Assembly (NCBI RefSeq): GCF_900605495.1 | Contig: NZ_LR027603.1 | Span: 1,055,997-1,119,996, forward strand | Reading direction: 5' to 3' | Source of the DNA: Bacilliculturomica massiliensis | GTDB taxonomy: Bacteria; Bacillota; Clostridia; Peptostreptococcales; Anaerovoracaceae | Length of the DNA stretch: 64,000 nt | Shown here: positions 1-8,692 of the stretch, one piece after another | Position numbering within the stretch: the stretch's first letter is position 1 | Layout of the letters: the number at the start of each line of letters is the position of its first letter | The notes under the pieces: model-generated | The model's input: only the letters and a program-made list of their open reading frames with translations | What the model was told of the DNA's origin: nothing | Databases searched by the model: none | Position numbers and translations under genes: made by a program

Positions 1-237
1 CCAATGGAGCCAGTTCTCCTTTCTCGTGAACAGTTTTTCTTCTCCGGGAAGCAGATAGATCCCCATCTCCGTTTCCGAGCCGTATTCCCCCGTCAGCTTT
101 TCATCTCCCGTCAGATCCGCCGGTTCTGAACAGCAGGCGGCTCCGCACAGCAGGCCGCAGTCTCCGGGCAGGGGGCTTACCCGATCCAGCAGGCGATAGA
201 TCGCCTGATATGTTCTCTTTCTGATTATACTTTTCAT
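1..237 (-). CDS. Cys-rich hypothetical protein, 5' part only
   Basis: The reading frame starts at an ATG on the minus strand at 237 and stays open for 79 codons to the window edge, so the C-terminus is missing. The N-terminus is basic ([11 protein letters not shown]) and is followed by a motif reading [13 protein letters not shown], then an acidic stretch with [14 protein letters not shown] recall similar small clostridial hypothetical proteins with a conserved DCG-x2-CGAACC motif, but know no function. The cysteine grouping suggests metal binding; this is inference. It is divergent from the activase gene to its right, with about 100 bp between the starts. Confidence 0.7.
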   Translation of the reverse strand, partial: MKSIIRKRTYQAIYRLLDRVSPLPGDCGLLCGAACCSEPADLTGDEKLTGEYGSETEMGIYLLPGEEKLFTRKENWLHW

Positions 238-306
238 AATAAGGGTATTGTATCATAGAATGACCAAAAGCAGAACAGCAGGAGTCTTTTCTTTTTGGAG
301 GGGCTA

Positions 307-315
307 TGATATAAT
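307..315 (+). promoter_or_regulatory. Extended -10 promoter of the activase gene
   Basis: TGA-TATAAT is an extended -10 element lying 25 bp before the chosen ATG at 341. No good -35 hexamer is visible at 17 bp upstream, as is common for extended -10 promoters. Confidence 0.5.
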
Positions 316-340
316 TTTACAGTTAAAGGAGAAGTGCAAT

Positions 341-3300
341 ATGAAACTGGGAATCGACATCGGCTCAACGACTGTAAAGGTCGTACTGCTCGATGAAAAA
401 AATAATATATTATTCAGCAGATACGAGAGACATATGTCCAACGTGTTTGATAAGGTGAAGGAACTGCTGGAAGTTCTGAACGACCAGATGCCGGGCGTGT
501 CGGCAACCATGTGTATCACCGGCTCCGGGGGACTGTCCCTGTCCTCGCTGGTCCGGGTGCCGTTTGAGCAGGAAGTCATCACCTGCAGCCGGGCTGTAGA
601 AACGTTTATACCGGATACGGACGTGGCCATCGAGCTGGGCGGAGAGGACGCAAAGATCACATTTTACGGTTCCGCCATCGAGCAGAGGATGAATGGGACC
701 TGCGCCGGCGGCACAGGGGCTTTCATCGATCAGATGGCGGTGCTTTTGAATACGGATGCCGGCGGTCTCAACGAGGCGGCCAAACATCACAAGATGATCT
801 ATCCCATCGCCGCCCGCTGCGGCGTGTTCGCCAAGACGGATATCCAGCCGCTGATCAACGAGGGAGCCGGCACGGAAGATCTGGCGGCTTCCATTTTTCA
901 GGCGGTGGTGAATCAGACCATCAGCGGTCTGGCCTGCGGCCGGACCATCACAGGCAACGTGGCATTTCTGGGAGGGCCGCTGTCTTTCCTGTCGGAACTG
1001 CGCCAGCGGTTTATCGAGACTCTGGAACTGACGCCGGAGCACATCATTTTTCCTGAGGATTCTAAATTCTACGTGGCCATCGGCGCAGCGCTGCTCTCTG
1101 AGAAACATCCCTGTCTCTCTGTAGAGGAAATTCTGTACCGTCTGAACAATGCGGAGCCCTCCGCCATGTCGGAGACTAAGCATCTGGACCCGCTGTTCCG
1201 GGATTTTCAGGAGTACAGAGAATTCAAAGAACGCCACGACAGGGATAAGATCAAACGGAAAGACATACGGAAAGCCAGGGGAAAAGTCTATCTGGGCATC
1301 GACGCCGGGTCTACCACCACCAAGGCCGCCCTCATCGACGAGGATAAATATCTGCTCTATTCTTTTTATAAGAGCAACGAAGGAAAACCGCTGGAGGCCA
1401 CGCTGACCATGCTGCGTGAGCTGTATGACCTGCTGCCGGAGAACGCGGTCATCGCCAACGCGGCGGTCACCGGCTACGGCGAAGGGCTGATCAAAGCCGC
1501 CTTCGGCGTGGATATGGGCGAGATCGAGACCATGGCCCACTATAAGGCGGCGGAGGAATTTCTTCCGGGAGTGGAGTTTATACTCGACATCGGCGGGCAG
1601 GATATGAAGTGTATGAAGATCCGCGACAACGCCATCTATAATATCATGCTCAACGAGGCCTGCTCCTCCGGGTGCGGTTCCTTCATCGAGACCTATTCCA
1701 AGTCCGTGAACATGGGCGTAGAAGCCTTTGCCAACGAAGCGCTGTTCGCCAAGGCGCCGGTAGATCTGGGAACCAGATGCACCGTGTTCATGAATTCCAA
1801 AGTAAAGCAGGCCCAGAAGGAAGGCGCCACCATCGGCGACATTTCCGCCGGACTTTCCTATTCGGTGATCAAGAACGCGCTGTACAAGGTGATCAAGCTG
1901 AGGGATCCTGAGGAAGCCGGCAGCCGGATCGTGGTGCAGGGGGGAACGTTCCTGAACAACGCGATCCTGCGGAGCATCGAAAAGATCATGGGAAAAGACG
2001 TGATCCGTCCGGACATCGCCGGGATCATGGGCGCTTTTGGCGCGGCTCTCATCGCCAGGGACAATTACATCGAGGGCACCGAGTCCACGCTGATCCGTCT
2101 GGAGCAGATGAACTGTTTCACGGTAACGAACAGTCATACCCGCTGCAAGGGCTGTGAGAACAACTGCCTGCTTACGATCAACAAATTCAGCGACGGCAAG
2201 AAATTTATCACTGGCAACCGCTGCGAGCGGGGAGCGGGCAGGGAGGCGGAGGACAAGGCGCTGCCCAACCTGTTTGAATACAAGTACAAGAGGCTGTTTT
2301 CCTATACGCCGCTGGCGGAGGAATTTGCCAAACGGGGAACGATCGGCATTCCGCGGGTCCTCAACATGCACGAAAACTACCCCTTCTGGTTCACGTTTTT
2401 TACTGAACTGGGTTTTCGGGTCGTGCTCTCGCCGGTATCTTCCAAATCCATCTATGAGCTGGGAATGGAGACGATCTCTTCCGATACGGTGTGCTATCCT
2501 GCCAAACTGGTCCACGGTCATGTAAAATGGCTGGTGGAGCAGGGGATCAAATGGATCTTCTATCCCAATATCAATTTTGAGCGCGAGGAGGATCCCGCCG
2601 CGCCCAATCACTACAACTGTCCCATCGTGGGTACGTATCCGGAAGTGATCGCCCACAATATGGACGATATTTTCGCGGAAAAAGGCGTTGAGTTCTCTCA
2701 CCCATTCCTGCCCTATGACAACGACGAGCGGCTGGTCCGGCGCCTTTACGCGCTGCTGCGGGACAGAAACATCGGCATGTCGGAGATCAACCGGGCGGTG
2801 AAAGAGGGGAGAAAAGAGGATAAGCGTTTTAAGAGCGATATTAAGCGTCAGGGCGCTTATGCGATCAAGTATATCAAGTCCAACAATAAAAAAGGCATCA
2901 TTCTGGCGGGCAGGCCTTATCATCTGGATCCGGAGATCAACCACGGCATGGATAAGGTGATCACATCCTTCGGTATGGCGGTGCTCACGGAGGATTCTGT
3001 GGCTCACTTCACAGATCTGCTGCGTCCCATCCGCATTCTGGATCAGTGGATGTATCACTCCCGGCTGTATAAGGCGGCGGAGGTGGCCGGCAGAAACGAC
3101 GATATCGAGCTGGTGCAGCTGAATTCCTTCGGCTGCGGTCTGGACGCCGTTACCACGGATCAGGTAGAGGAGCTCTTAAAAGAGAAGAATAAACTGTATA
3201 CCGTGCTCAAAATAGACGAGGGCTCCAATCTGGGAGCGGCAAAGATCCGCATCCGTTCCCTGAAAGCCGCTATGGAAGAACGGGAGAAGAATCACATCCG

Positions 3301-4606
3301 CCACAGCATGGAGGATAAACCCTTTGAGCGCAGGGAATTCACCCGGGCCATGAAGAAGGATTTCACGATCCTGGTGCCGCAGATGTCGCCAATTCACTTC
3401 CAGTTCCTGGAGGAAGCGCTGGCTCACGGCGGATACAAAGTGGAGCTGCTGCCCTCCGTGGATAAACACGCGGTGGAGGAAGGGCTGAAGTACATCAACA
3501 ACGACGCCTGTTATCCCACCATCGTTGCGTTGGGGCAGATCATCGGCGCGCTGAAATCAGGCAGGTACGATCTGAACAAGACCGCGGTGATCCTCTCGCA
3601 GACAGGCGGACAGTGCCGGGCCAGCAATTACATCGCGCTGCTGAGGAAAGCGCTGGCAGACCTGCGGATGGAGCAGGTCCCTGTCATCTCGGCCAATTAT
3701 GCGGGGCTGGAGAGCAACCCGGGCTTTAAATTCACGCCGGGCATCATCAAACGCGCGGGAATGGGCATGGTGTATGGAGACGTGCTCATGCGGGTGCTCT
3801 ACGCCACGCGTCCCTATGAAAAAGAAGCCGGTTCGGCCAACGCGCTCTACGATAAGTGGGTGGCGGCGGCCAGAGAAAATATCTCAAAGGGAAGTTTCTC
3901 GAAGTTCAACAAGAATTTGAAGGCCATCGTGGAGGAGTTTGACCGGCTGCCGGTACTGGACGTCAAAAAGCCGAAAGTCGGCGTGGTGGGCGAGATCCTG
4001 GTCAAGTATCACCCCACAGCCAACAATGATATCGTGGGCATCATCGAGAGAGAGGGCGGAGAAGCCGTGGTATTGGATCTCATCGACTTCTTCCTCTACG
4101 GAATGTACAGCAAGGAATTCAATTTCAAATATCTCTCAGGCACCTATAAGGCCATGCTGACCAACAGCGCGGCGATCCACGTCGTGGAGGGCCTGCGGGC
4201 CGGCGCGGTGAAGGCCCTCAATGAGAGCCGCAGGTTCCACGGCCCGATCCCCATACAGGAGATGGCAAAGAAAGCCGAAAAGATCACCTCTCTGGGAAAC
4301 CAGTGCGGCGAGGGATGGCTTCTGACGGGAGAGATGGTAGAGCTGCTGGACAGCGGGGTGGAGAATATCGTGTGTCTGCAGCCCTTCGCCTGCCTGCCCA
4401 ACCATGTGACAGGAAAAGGTATGCTGAAGGCCCTGAGAAAATACAATCCCATGGCCAATATAGCGGCCATCGACTACGACCCGGGCGCCAGCGACGTCAA
4501 TCAGCTGAACCGTATCAAGCTGATGATGGCCACGGCTTTCAGAAACCTCCAGCGCTCGCAAAATGAGGGCGCGGAAGAAGAAACCGTTGAAATCGGACAG
4601 CTTTAG
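341..4606 (+). CDS. Acyl-CoA dehydratase activase fusion (HgdC/BadF-type)
   Basis: This 1421-residue protein starts [10 protein letters not shown] behind an AAAGGAG ribosome site; an ATG 31 codons upstream lacks one. It holds two ASKHA ATPase modules: residues about 1-260 and a second beginning [13 protein letters not shown] near 320. Each keeps the two cysteines that hold the bridging [4Fe-4S] cluster in HgdC (C121 in [10 protein letters not shown] and C160 in [14 protein letters not shown] and GTRCTVF in the second). A CxxCxxxC cluster (CKGCENNC) and a long C-terminal half resembling the DUF2229 / dehydratase D-component family follow. Family members use ATP to inject electrons into 2-hydroxyacyl-CoA dehydratases or related enzymes. 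The partner of this large fused form is not established, and no hgdA/B-type pair lies in the window. Confidence 0.9.
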   Translation: MKLGIDIGSTTVKVVLLDEKNNILFSRYERHMSNVFDKVKELLEVLNDQMPGVSATMCITGSGGLSLSSLVRVPFEQEVITCSRAVETFIPDTDVAIELGGEDAKITFYGSAIEQRMNGTCAGGTGAFIDQMAVLLNTDAGGLNEAAKHHKMIYPIAARCGVFAKTDIQPLINEGAGTEDLAASIFQAVVNQTISGLACGRTITGNVAFLGGPLSFLSELRQRFIETLELTPEHIIFPEDSKFYVAIGAALLSEKHPCLSVEEILYRLNNAEPSAMSETKHLDPLFRDFQEYREFKERHDRDKIKRKDIRKARGKVYLGIDAGSTTTKAALIDEDKYLLYSFYKSNEGKPLEATLTMLRELYDLLPENAVIANAAVTGYGEGLIKAAFGVDMGEIETMAHYKAAEEFLPGVEFILDIGGQDMKCMKIRDNAIYNIMLNEACSSGCGSFIETYSKSVNMGVEAFANEALFAKAPVDLGTRCTVFMNSKVKQAQKEGATIGDISAGLSYSVIKNALYKVIKLRDPEEAGSRIVVQGGTFLNNAILRSIEKIMGKDVIRPDIAGIMGAFGAALIARDNYIEGTESTLIRLEQMNCFTVTNSHTRCKGCENNCLLTINKFSDGKKFITGNRCERGAGREAEDKALPNLFEYKYKRLFSYTPLAEEFAKRGTIGIPRVLNMHENYPFWFTFFTELGFRVVLSPVSSKSIYELGMETISSDTVCYPAKLVHGHVKWLVEQGIKWIFYPNINFEREEDPAAPNHYNCPIVGTYPEVIAHNMDDIFAEKGVEFSHPFLPYDNDERLVRRLYALLRDRNIGMSEINRAVKEGRKEDKRFKSDIKRQGAYAIKYIKSNNKKGIILAGRPYHLDPEINHGMDKVITSFGMAVLTEDSVAHFTDLLRPIRILDQWMYHSRLYKAAEVAGRNDDIELVQLNSFGCGLDAVTTDQVEELLKEKNKLYTVLKIDEGSNLGAAKIRIRSLKAAMEEREKNHIRHSMEDKPFERREFTRAMKKDFTILVPQMSPIHFQFLEEALAHGGYKVELLPSVDKHAVEEGLKYINNDACYPTIVALGQIIGALKSGRYDLNKTAVILSQTGGQCRASNYIALLRKALADLRMEQVPVISANYAGLESNPGFKFTPGIIKRAGMGMVYGDVLMRVLYATRPYEKEAGSANALYDKWVAAARENISKGSFSKFNKNLKAIVEEFDRLPVLDVKKPKVGVVGEILVKYHPTANNDIVGIIEREGGEAVVLDLIDFFLYGMYSKEFNFKYLSGTYKAMLTNSAAIHVVEGLRAGAVKALNESRRFHGPIPIQEMAKKAEKITSLGNQCGEGWLLTGEMVELLDSGVENIVCLQPFACLPNHVTGKGMLKALRKYNPMANIAAIDYDPGASDVNQLNRIKLMMATAFRNLQRSQNEGAEEETVEIGQL

Positions 4607-4615
4607 TGGTATACT
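4587..4615 (+). promoter_or_regulatory. Promoter of yebC
   Basis: TTGAAA and TATACT are separated by 17 bp, and TGG precedes the -10, giving an extended element. The promoter lies over the last codons of the activase gene, so yebC need not depend on read-through. Confidence 0.65.
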
Positions 4616-4649
4616 ACTAACGCTTAGACAAGAATTAGGAGGAATATTT

Positions 4650-5372
4650 ATGGGTAGACATGGTACAATTGCCGGAAGAAAGGCAGCGCAGGATTCAAAG
4701 CGGGCTGCCGTATTCACGAAGTATGCCAGGGCGATCATCGTCGCGGCGAAGGCCGGAGGCGACCCCAACTACAATGCTTCCCTGAGAACCGCCATAGATA
4801 AAGCCAAGGGCATCGGCATGCCCAATGACAATATAAACCGCGCCATCAAAAAAGGAACCGGAGAGCTGGGAGGAGAGAGCTATGAGAGCGGCAGCTTCGA
4901 GGGTTACGGCGCAGGCGGCGTGGCCGTCATCGTAGACGTGCTGACGGACAATAAAAACCGGACCACGGCGTCGGTGAAGCACGCTTTCGACAAATTTGGG
5001 GGAAACCTGGGCGTTCCGGGATGCGTATCCTACATGTTTGACAGAAAGGGCGTGATCGTCATCGAAAAGACGGATTCCGTCGACGAGGACGCCTTGCTGG
5101 AAGCGGCTCTGGAAGCGGGCGCAGACGACATGGTCACCTATGAGGACAGCTTCGAGATCCTGACTACGCCCGATGTATTCAACGACGTCTGCGACGGACT
5201 CAAAGCCGGGGGCTACGAGTTTGTGGAAGCGGATATCGACTATGTGCCGTCCATGGAATCCACGCCGGCCGAGAGCGATCTGAAAAATCTCAGAAAGATG
5301 ATCGAGACGCTGGAAGATGACGACGACGTTCAGAAAGTCTACACCAACAGCACCGTCGATCTGTACGAGTAA
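4650..5372 (+). CDS. yebC: YebC/PmpR family protein
   Basis: The 240-residue product starts MGRHGTIAGRKAAQDSKRA, the usual YebC N-terminus, and has the family's normal length. An AGGAGG site lies 7 bp before the ATG at 4650. YebC proteins bind DNA as PmpR-type regulators in some bacteria, and members of the family have been linked to relief of ribosome stalling at proline-rich stretches; the sequence cannot say which applies here. It is cytoplasmic, with no membrane segments. It has its own promoter overlapping the end of the upstream gene, and 6S RNA lies about 60 bp downstream. Confidence 0.95.
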   Translation: MGRHGTIAGRKAAQDSKRAAVFTKYARAIIVAAKAGGDPNYNASLRTAIDKAKGIGMPNDNINRAIKKGTGELGGESYESGSFEGYGAGGVAVIVDVLTDNKNRTTASVKHAFDKFGGNLGVPGCVSYMFDRKGVIVIEKTDSVDEDALLEAALEAGADDMVTYEDSFEILTTPDVFNDVCDGLKAGGYEFVEADIDYVPSMESTPAESDLKNLRKMIETLEDDDDVQKVYTNSTVDLYE

Positions 5373-5435
5373 TATTACAAAAAAATCATTTTTCCGTCTA
5401 CATAAACGACGGGAAATGATGTATAATAAATCTAT

Positions 5436-5616
5436 AATCCTGGAGTGCTCGTTAAGGTTATGTAATTTAACCTACAGAGAGTTCACGGGACCTCGGGTTT
5501 CCGTCGCCTATGTCAGGCCGCCTTCGCAGCGGAAGACAGAAGCAGGAACAGAGGACCCACCTATCAAGAGATAGGGTGTGAATTCGTAACCTGACGGCAC
5601 ATTCGGGATTTTTTTT
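5436..5616 (+). ncRNA. ssrS: 6S RNA
   Basis: AATCCTGGAGTGC at the 5' end pairs with GCACATTCGGGATT at the 3' end, forming the closing stem. Between them lie a terminal arm (GGGACCTC at about 5489 pairing with GAGGACCC near 5555) and a small hairpin (CCTATC/GATAGG) on the 3' side of a large internal bubble. This is the 6S RNA architecture that mimics an open promoter and binds sigma-A RNA polymerase. A TATAAT box at 5422-5427 sits at the right distance for a start near 5435, and a T-run follows the closing stem, so that stem can also end transcription. The identification rests on structure and on end-sequence resemblance to other clostridial 6S RNAs, not on a covariance search. Confidence 0.82.
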
Positions 5617-5623
5617 ATAACAC

Positions 5624-5836
5624 GGGAAATATCGTCCGCTGACATTTCCGCGTGTTTCAAAAAAGTTACCTTATGAAAGTGAGCCCACAGGGCGGATCGC
5701 GTTTCTGAAGGAAGCTTTTTTATTATGCAGGAAATATCGCGAAGCGATATTGACGGAATAACAAAAAAGTTTTCTCTGTGAAAGTGAGCCCGCAGGGCGA
5801 ATCACGTTTTCAATGGGGACTTTTTTATTTTCCGGA
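5624..5836 (+). repeat. Two tandem copies of a structured ~106-bp element
   Basis: Two imperfect direct repeats (5624-5729 and 5730-5835) share GGAAATATCG, AAAAAAGTT, GAAAGTGAGCCC, CAGGGCG and CTTTTTTAT blocks. In each, A6G pairs with a later CTTTTTT, GAAA-GTGA pairs with TCRC-G-TTTC around a bulged G, and GCCC pairs with GGGC over a three-base loop (ACA or GCA). One base pair changes from U-G in the first copy to U-A in the second. Each copy begins with a second small hairpin. The T-runs could allow terminator activity. No protein frame or known RNA family was recognised. This fills most of the gap between 6S RNA and the cyclodeaminase. Confidence 0.65.
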
Positions 5837-5861
5837 AATTTATATTATTCGGTCTGTGTTC

Positions 5862-5891
5862 TTGTCAACATGGGGTATTTTAGGATAGAAT
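5862..5891 (+). promoter_or_regulatory. Promoter of the cyclodeaminase gene
   Basis: TTGTCA and TAGAAT lie 18 bp apart, about 100 bp before the gene at 5995. The transcribed leader (5898-5994) shows no clear structure. Confidence 0.5.
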
Positions 5892-5994
5892 AAGTATGTC
5901 TGTGCGCAGCGGACGACGGATAGGCGCTGAAAGCGCGGGAAACTGCGGCAGAGGGAGAAGAAATCAGACAGAGTGAGAGCGGGAGGAAGGGCGA

Positions 5995-6621
5995 ATGTTA
6001 CATAAAAGCTGTGAAGAGTGGATTGCCGAACTGGCTTCAGGGGCTCCGACGCCGGGAGGCGGAGGCGCGTCCGCGCTGGTGGGCGCTGTGGGAATCGCCC
6101 TCGGAAGTATGGTCGGAAACCTGACGGTAGGGAAGAAAAAATATGCCGACGTGGAAACGGAGATGCAGGAGCTTTTGAAAAAGTCGGACGAGCTGATGAA
6201 AAAACTGGAGGATCTGGTGGAACAGGACGCGCTGGCTTTCGCTCCTCTGGCGGCGGCATACAGGCTTCCGGCAGGAACCGCCGAAGAAAAGCGCGCGAAG
6301 GAAGACGCGGTCCAGGAAGCGCTGATAGGAGCTACCGCATGCCCCATGAGCATCGCGAAATGCTGCTACGACGCCCTTGAACTGCTGGAAGAGTACGCCC
6401 ACAAGGGAAGCGTCATGGCCGTCAGCGACGCAGGCGTGGGAGCGGCGTGCTGCCGGGCGGCACTGGAGGGAGCGCGTCTGAACATACTGATCAATCTGAA
6501 GCTGATGAAGGATGAGGACAAAAAGCAGTTTTTTAAAGGAAGGCTGATCTTGGTGGTGGACGAGGGGATCGCGCTGGCGGACCGGATCTACCAGTATGTG
6601 AGAGAGCAGCTCACCGTATAA
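5995..6621 (+). CDS. fchA: Formimidoyl-THF cyclodeaminase / methenyl-THF cyclohydrolase-like
   Basis: The 208-residue protein carries the cyclodeaminase/cyclohydrolase signature near its N-terminus: LASGAPTPGGGGASALVGAVG, followed by an all-helical fold with LTVGKKKY. The family works on one-carbon units bound to tetrahydrofolate, either releasing ammonia from 5-formimino-THF or hydrolysing methenyl-THF. It is a stand-alone domain, as in purine- and histidine-fermenting clostridia, not the bifunctional animal enzyme. A GGAGG site precedes the ATG. The ECF sigma gene begins 39 bp downstream. Which of the two reactions dominates cannot be read from the sequence. Confidence 0.85.
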   Translation: MLHKSCEEWIAELASGAPTPGGGGASALVGAVGIALGSMVGNLTVGKKKYADVETEMQELLKKSDELMKKLEDLVEQDALAFAPLAAAYRLPAGTAEEKRAKEDAVQEALIGATACPMSIAKCCYDALELLEEYAHKGSVMAVSDAGVGAACCRAALEGARLNILINLKLMKDEDKKQFFKGRLILVVDEGIALADRIYQYVREQLTV

Positions 6622-6660
6622 TAATTGGATTCTCTGAGATGATTTAAGGAGACGGATGAA

Positions 6661-7248
6661 GTGGCCGATTTACAGGAAAGGGAGCTGATCACGCGGGCGA
6701 AAGCCGGCGATGAGCCCAGTTTTGAGCAGCTGATTGTCCGCTGCAAGACGAGGGCTTATAATATCGCACTGCGCTATATGCGCAATGAGGATGACGCTCT
6801 CGACGTCCTGCAGGAGAGCTTCATCAAAGTGTTCCGTCATCTGCCCTCGTTTAAAGAGGAGAGCAGTTTCGACACCTGGGTGTACCGGATCGTGGTCAAC
6901 ACCTGCAACGACATGCTGCGAAAGAACAGCGGCGCGAAAAAGATCGACAGCGTGTACGCGGGGGATGGGGAGGACGAGGAGAAGATCGTTCAGATACCCG
7001 ACCGCTCGCCCACGCCGGAGGAAGCGCTGGAGCGCAGGGAGAAAGCGGAAATGATCTTGAGATCACTGGAACTCCTCAGCCCGGAACAAAAGGAGATCGT
7101 CATACTGAGGGATGTTCAGGGATTTTCATATGAGGAGATCAGCAGTATGCTGGATTGTTCCCTGGGCACGGTGAAATCCCGCATCAACAGAGCGAGACTG
7201 AAATTGCGTGAGATTCTTCTGGAACAAAATCAAAACTTTTTCGTCTAA
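6661..7248 (+). CDS. ECF-type RNA polymerase sigma factor (SigW-like)
   Basis: The 195-residue product has sigma region 2 (ALRYMRNEDDALDVLQESF, then FDTWVYRIVVNTC) and sigma region 4 (SPEQKEIVILRDVQGFSYEEIS with LGTVKSRINRAR). It lacks regions 1 and 3, as ECF factors do. Translation begins at a GTG with AAGGAGA upstream; an overlapping ATG at 6656 is in another frame. The anti-sigma gene follows after 43 bp, the usual arrangement in which the membrane protein holds the sigma factor inactive until an envelope signal arrives. Confidence 0.93.
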   Translation: MADLQERELITRAKAGDEPSFEQLIVRCKTRAYNIALRYMRNEDDALDVLQESFIKVFRHLPSFKEESSFDTWVYRIVVNTCNDMLRKNSGAKKIDSVYAGDGEDEEKIVQIPDRSPTPEEALERREKAEMILRSLELLSPEQKEIVILRDVQGFSYEEISSMLDCSLGTVKSRINRARLKLREILLEQNQNFFV

Positions 7249-7291
7249 TTTATGAATGAAGAAAAAATGAAAGGGAAAGGAGGGGGAGCAA

Positions 7292-8692
7292 ATGAGAAAC
7301 ACAGACTGTGAGAAGACAAGAGAACGGCTGTCCGATTATCTGGACGGATCGCTTTTGCCGCAGGATAGAAACGCTGTGGAGGAGCACTTAGGTCAGTGCG
7401 GGAGATGCAGAGAAGAAGCGGAACAGCTGAGAGAGATCATGAGTCTGCTTTCTGAAATTCCTGCGGCTCCCGTTCCGGACCGTTTTGATCTGGATCTCAG
7501 AAGGGCGCTGCGCCGGGAGATCGAAGCGCAGAAGGAGACAGAGAAGATCTCTGGGGAGAAAGATGCCGCGGTCGTTTTGCCTGCGGAAGATAAAGCAGTT
7601 CGAAAAGAGAGGAAAAGACCCCGTTGGAAAATAGCCGGCGCGGCGGCAGCCGTATTTATGGTAGGGATCCTGTCTGTGGCGATGATGCAGGACGGCGTGG
7701 GAATTCCGCTCAGGGATCTGGCTATAGACAAAAACAGAACGGCGGAGGAGACGGAATCGGCCGCTGATTCAGGCGGAGGAGCCGGGCAGGATCAGGGCTG
7801 TCAATACAGTATCGTTGCAAAGCAGCAGGCGGAGGAAGACGGGGACGAAGTGCTGCGCGGCGCAGCCGGGCCCGCCGGATCTGACGCCGAAGTTGAAGCT
7901 GCTTCGCCCGCTCCGCAAAACAGCGGCGGAAATATAGTCATGTATCGCAGCGCTATTACAGAGGACGCCGTCTCCCCGACCGGCAGCGGGTCTGCCGGCG
8001 GCGAAGCGGCCGGAGGGGCAGCGCAGGACCAGGACGCGTCCACACCGGCGCTGATGGCCACAGGGGGACTGGAGACGAACACGGTCCTGCCGGGACAGGG
8101 AGAGACCTCCGAGATCACGGATTCCGGTCTGTCCAGAGGCGCGGGCTTTTCCAGTCAGGATGAATACAGTCGGGCGTGCGCGGAATGGATGGGCGAATAC
8201 GTGGAAGCCCTCAATACAAAAGATGCGGCCTTATTTTCAGATACCGTTGCAACAGCCGGCATAAATGGGTATACTACAGATGCAGCCTCGTTCACGATGA
8301 AGCTCTACGAGGATTATCTGGGAACGGGCGAGTTGACCTTCCGTCAGCTGCACAGCAGTTCGATCAAGCTGGAGAGCAGCTTCCTGATCGAGGGCAGCCG
8401 CAGGCAGGTCCGCATGGACATGACAGGCACTTCTTCCGGGCTTTCCGCCAGCGAGATCTTATTGGATCTGGGTCCATGGCTTTCCGGCCAGATCTCAGAA
8501 ACTGATTTTACGCTGGAAGGCTACGACGTGAAAAACGGAGGAAGCGAAGTCGTATTCCGTATTGAAACGGCCGTCTCAGCCGATGAGTCCGGTTCCGACG
8601 GCGCAGAAGACAAGTACGGGGCGGCCGATGAAAGCGAAGGAAATGAGACGAAACATCAGGTAAAGGAAATCGTATGGAAAAAAACAGAATAG
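7292..8692 (+). CDS. Zinc-finger anti-sigma factor, membrane-anchored
   Basis: Residues 1-45 form a zf-HC2 anti-sigma domain with H32-x3-C36-x2-C39 (EHLGQCGRC). A linker leads to one membrane segment at about 112-132 (KIAGAAAAVFMVGILSVAMM). The remaining 330 residues lie outside the cell: a low-complexity Gly/Ala/Ser/Glu linker and a folded C-terminal part from about residue 285 (SSQDEYSRACAEWM). The whole is 466 residues, much longer than simple RsiW-type proteins. It should bind the sigma factor encoded just upstream. The stop codon lies 19 bp inside polA, so the two are probably translated from one message. Confidence 0.88.
   Translation: MRNTDCEKTRERLSDYLDGSLLPQDRNAVEEHLGQCGRCREEAEQLREIMSLLSEIPAAPVPDRFDLDLRRALRREIEAQKETEKISGEKDAAVVLPAEDKAVRKERKRPRWKIAGAAAAVFMVGILSVAMMQDGVGIPLRDLAIDKNRTAEETESAADSGGGAGQDQGCQYSIVAKQQAEEDGDEVLRGAAGPAGSDAEVEAASPAPQNSGGNIVMYRSAITEDAVSPTGSGSAGGEAAGGAAQDQDASTPALMATGGLETNTVLPGQGETSEITDSGLSRGAGFSSQDEYSRACAEWMGEYVEALNTKDAALFSDTVATAGINGYTTDAASFTMKLYEDYLGTGELTFRQLHSSSIKLESSFLIEGSRRQVRMDMTGTSSGLSASEILLDLGPWLSGQISETDFTLEGYDVKNGGSEVVFRIETAVSADESGSDGAEDKYGAADESEGNETKHQVKEIVWKKTE

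Noticed and set aside
410-3058. Long open frame on the minus strand (882 codons)
   Set aside because: It lies wholly opposite the activase gene, whose translation shows clear domain motifs. The minus-strand product has no recognisable domain and no ribosome site.
5624-5836. CRISPR array or insertion-sequence ends
   Set aside because: Only two repeat copies exist, they are adjacent rather than spaced by unique spacers, and there is no transposase or target duplication.
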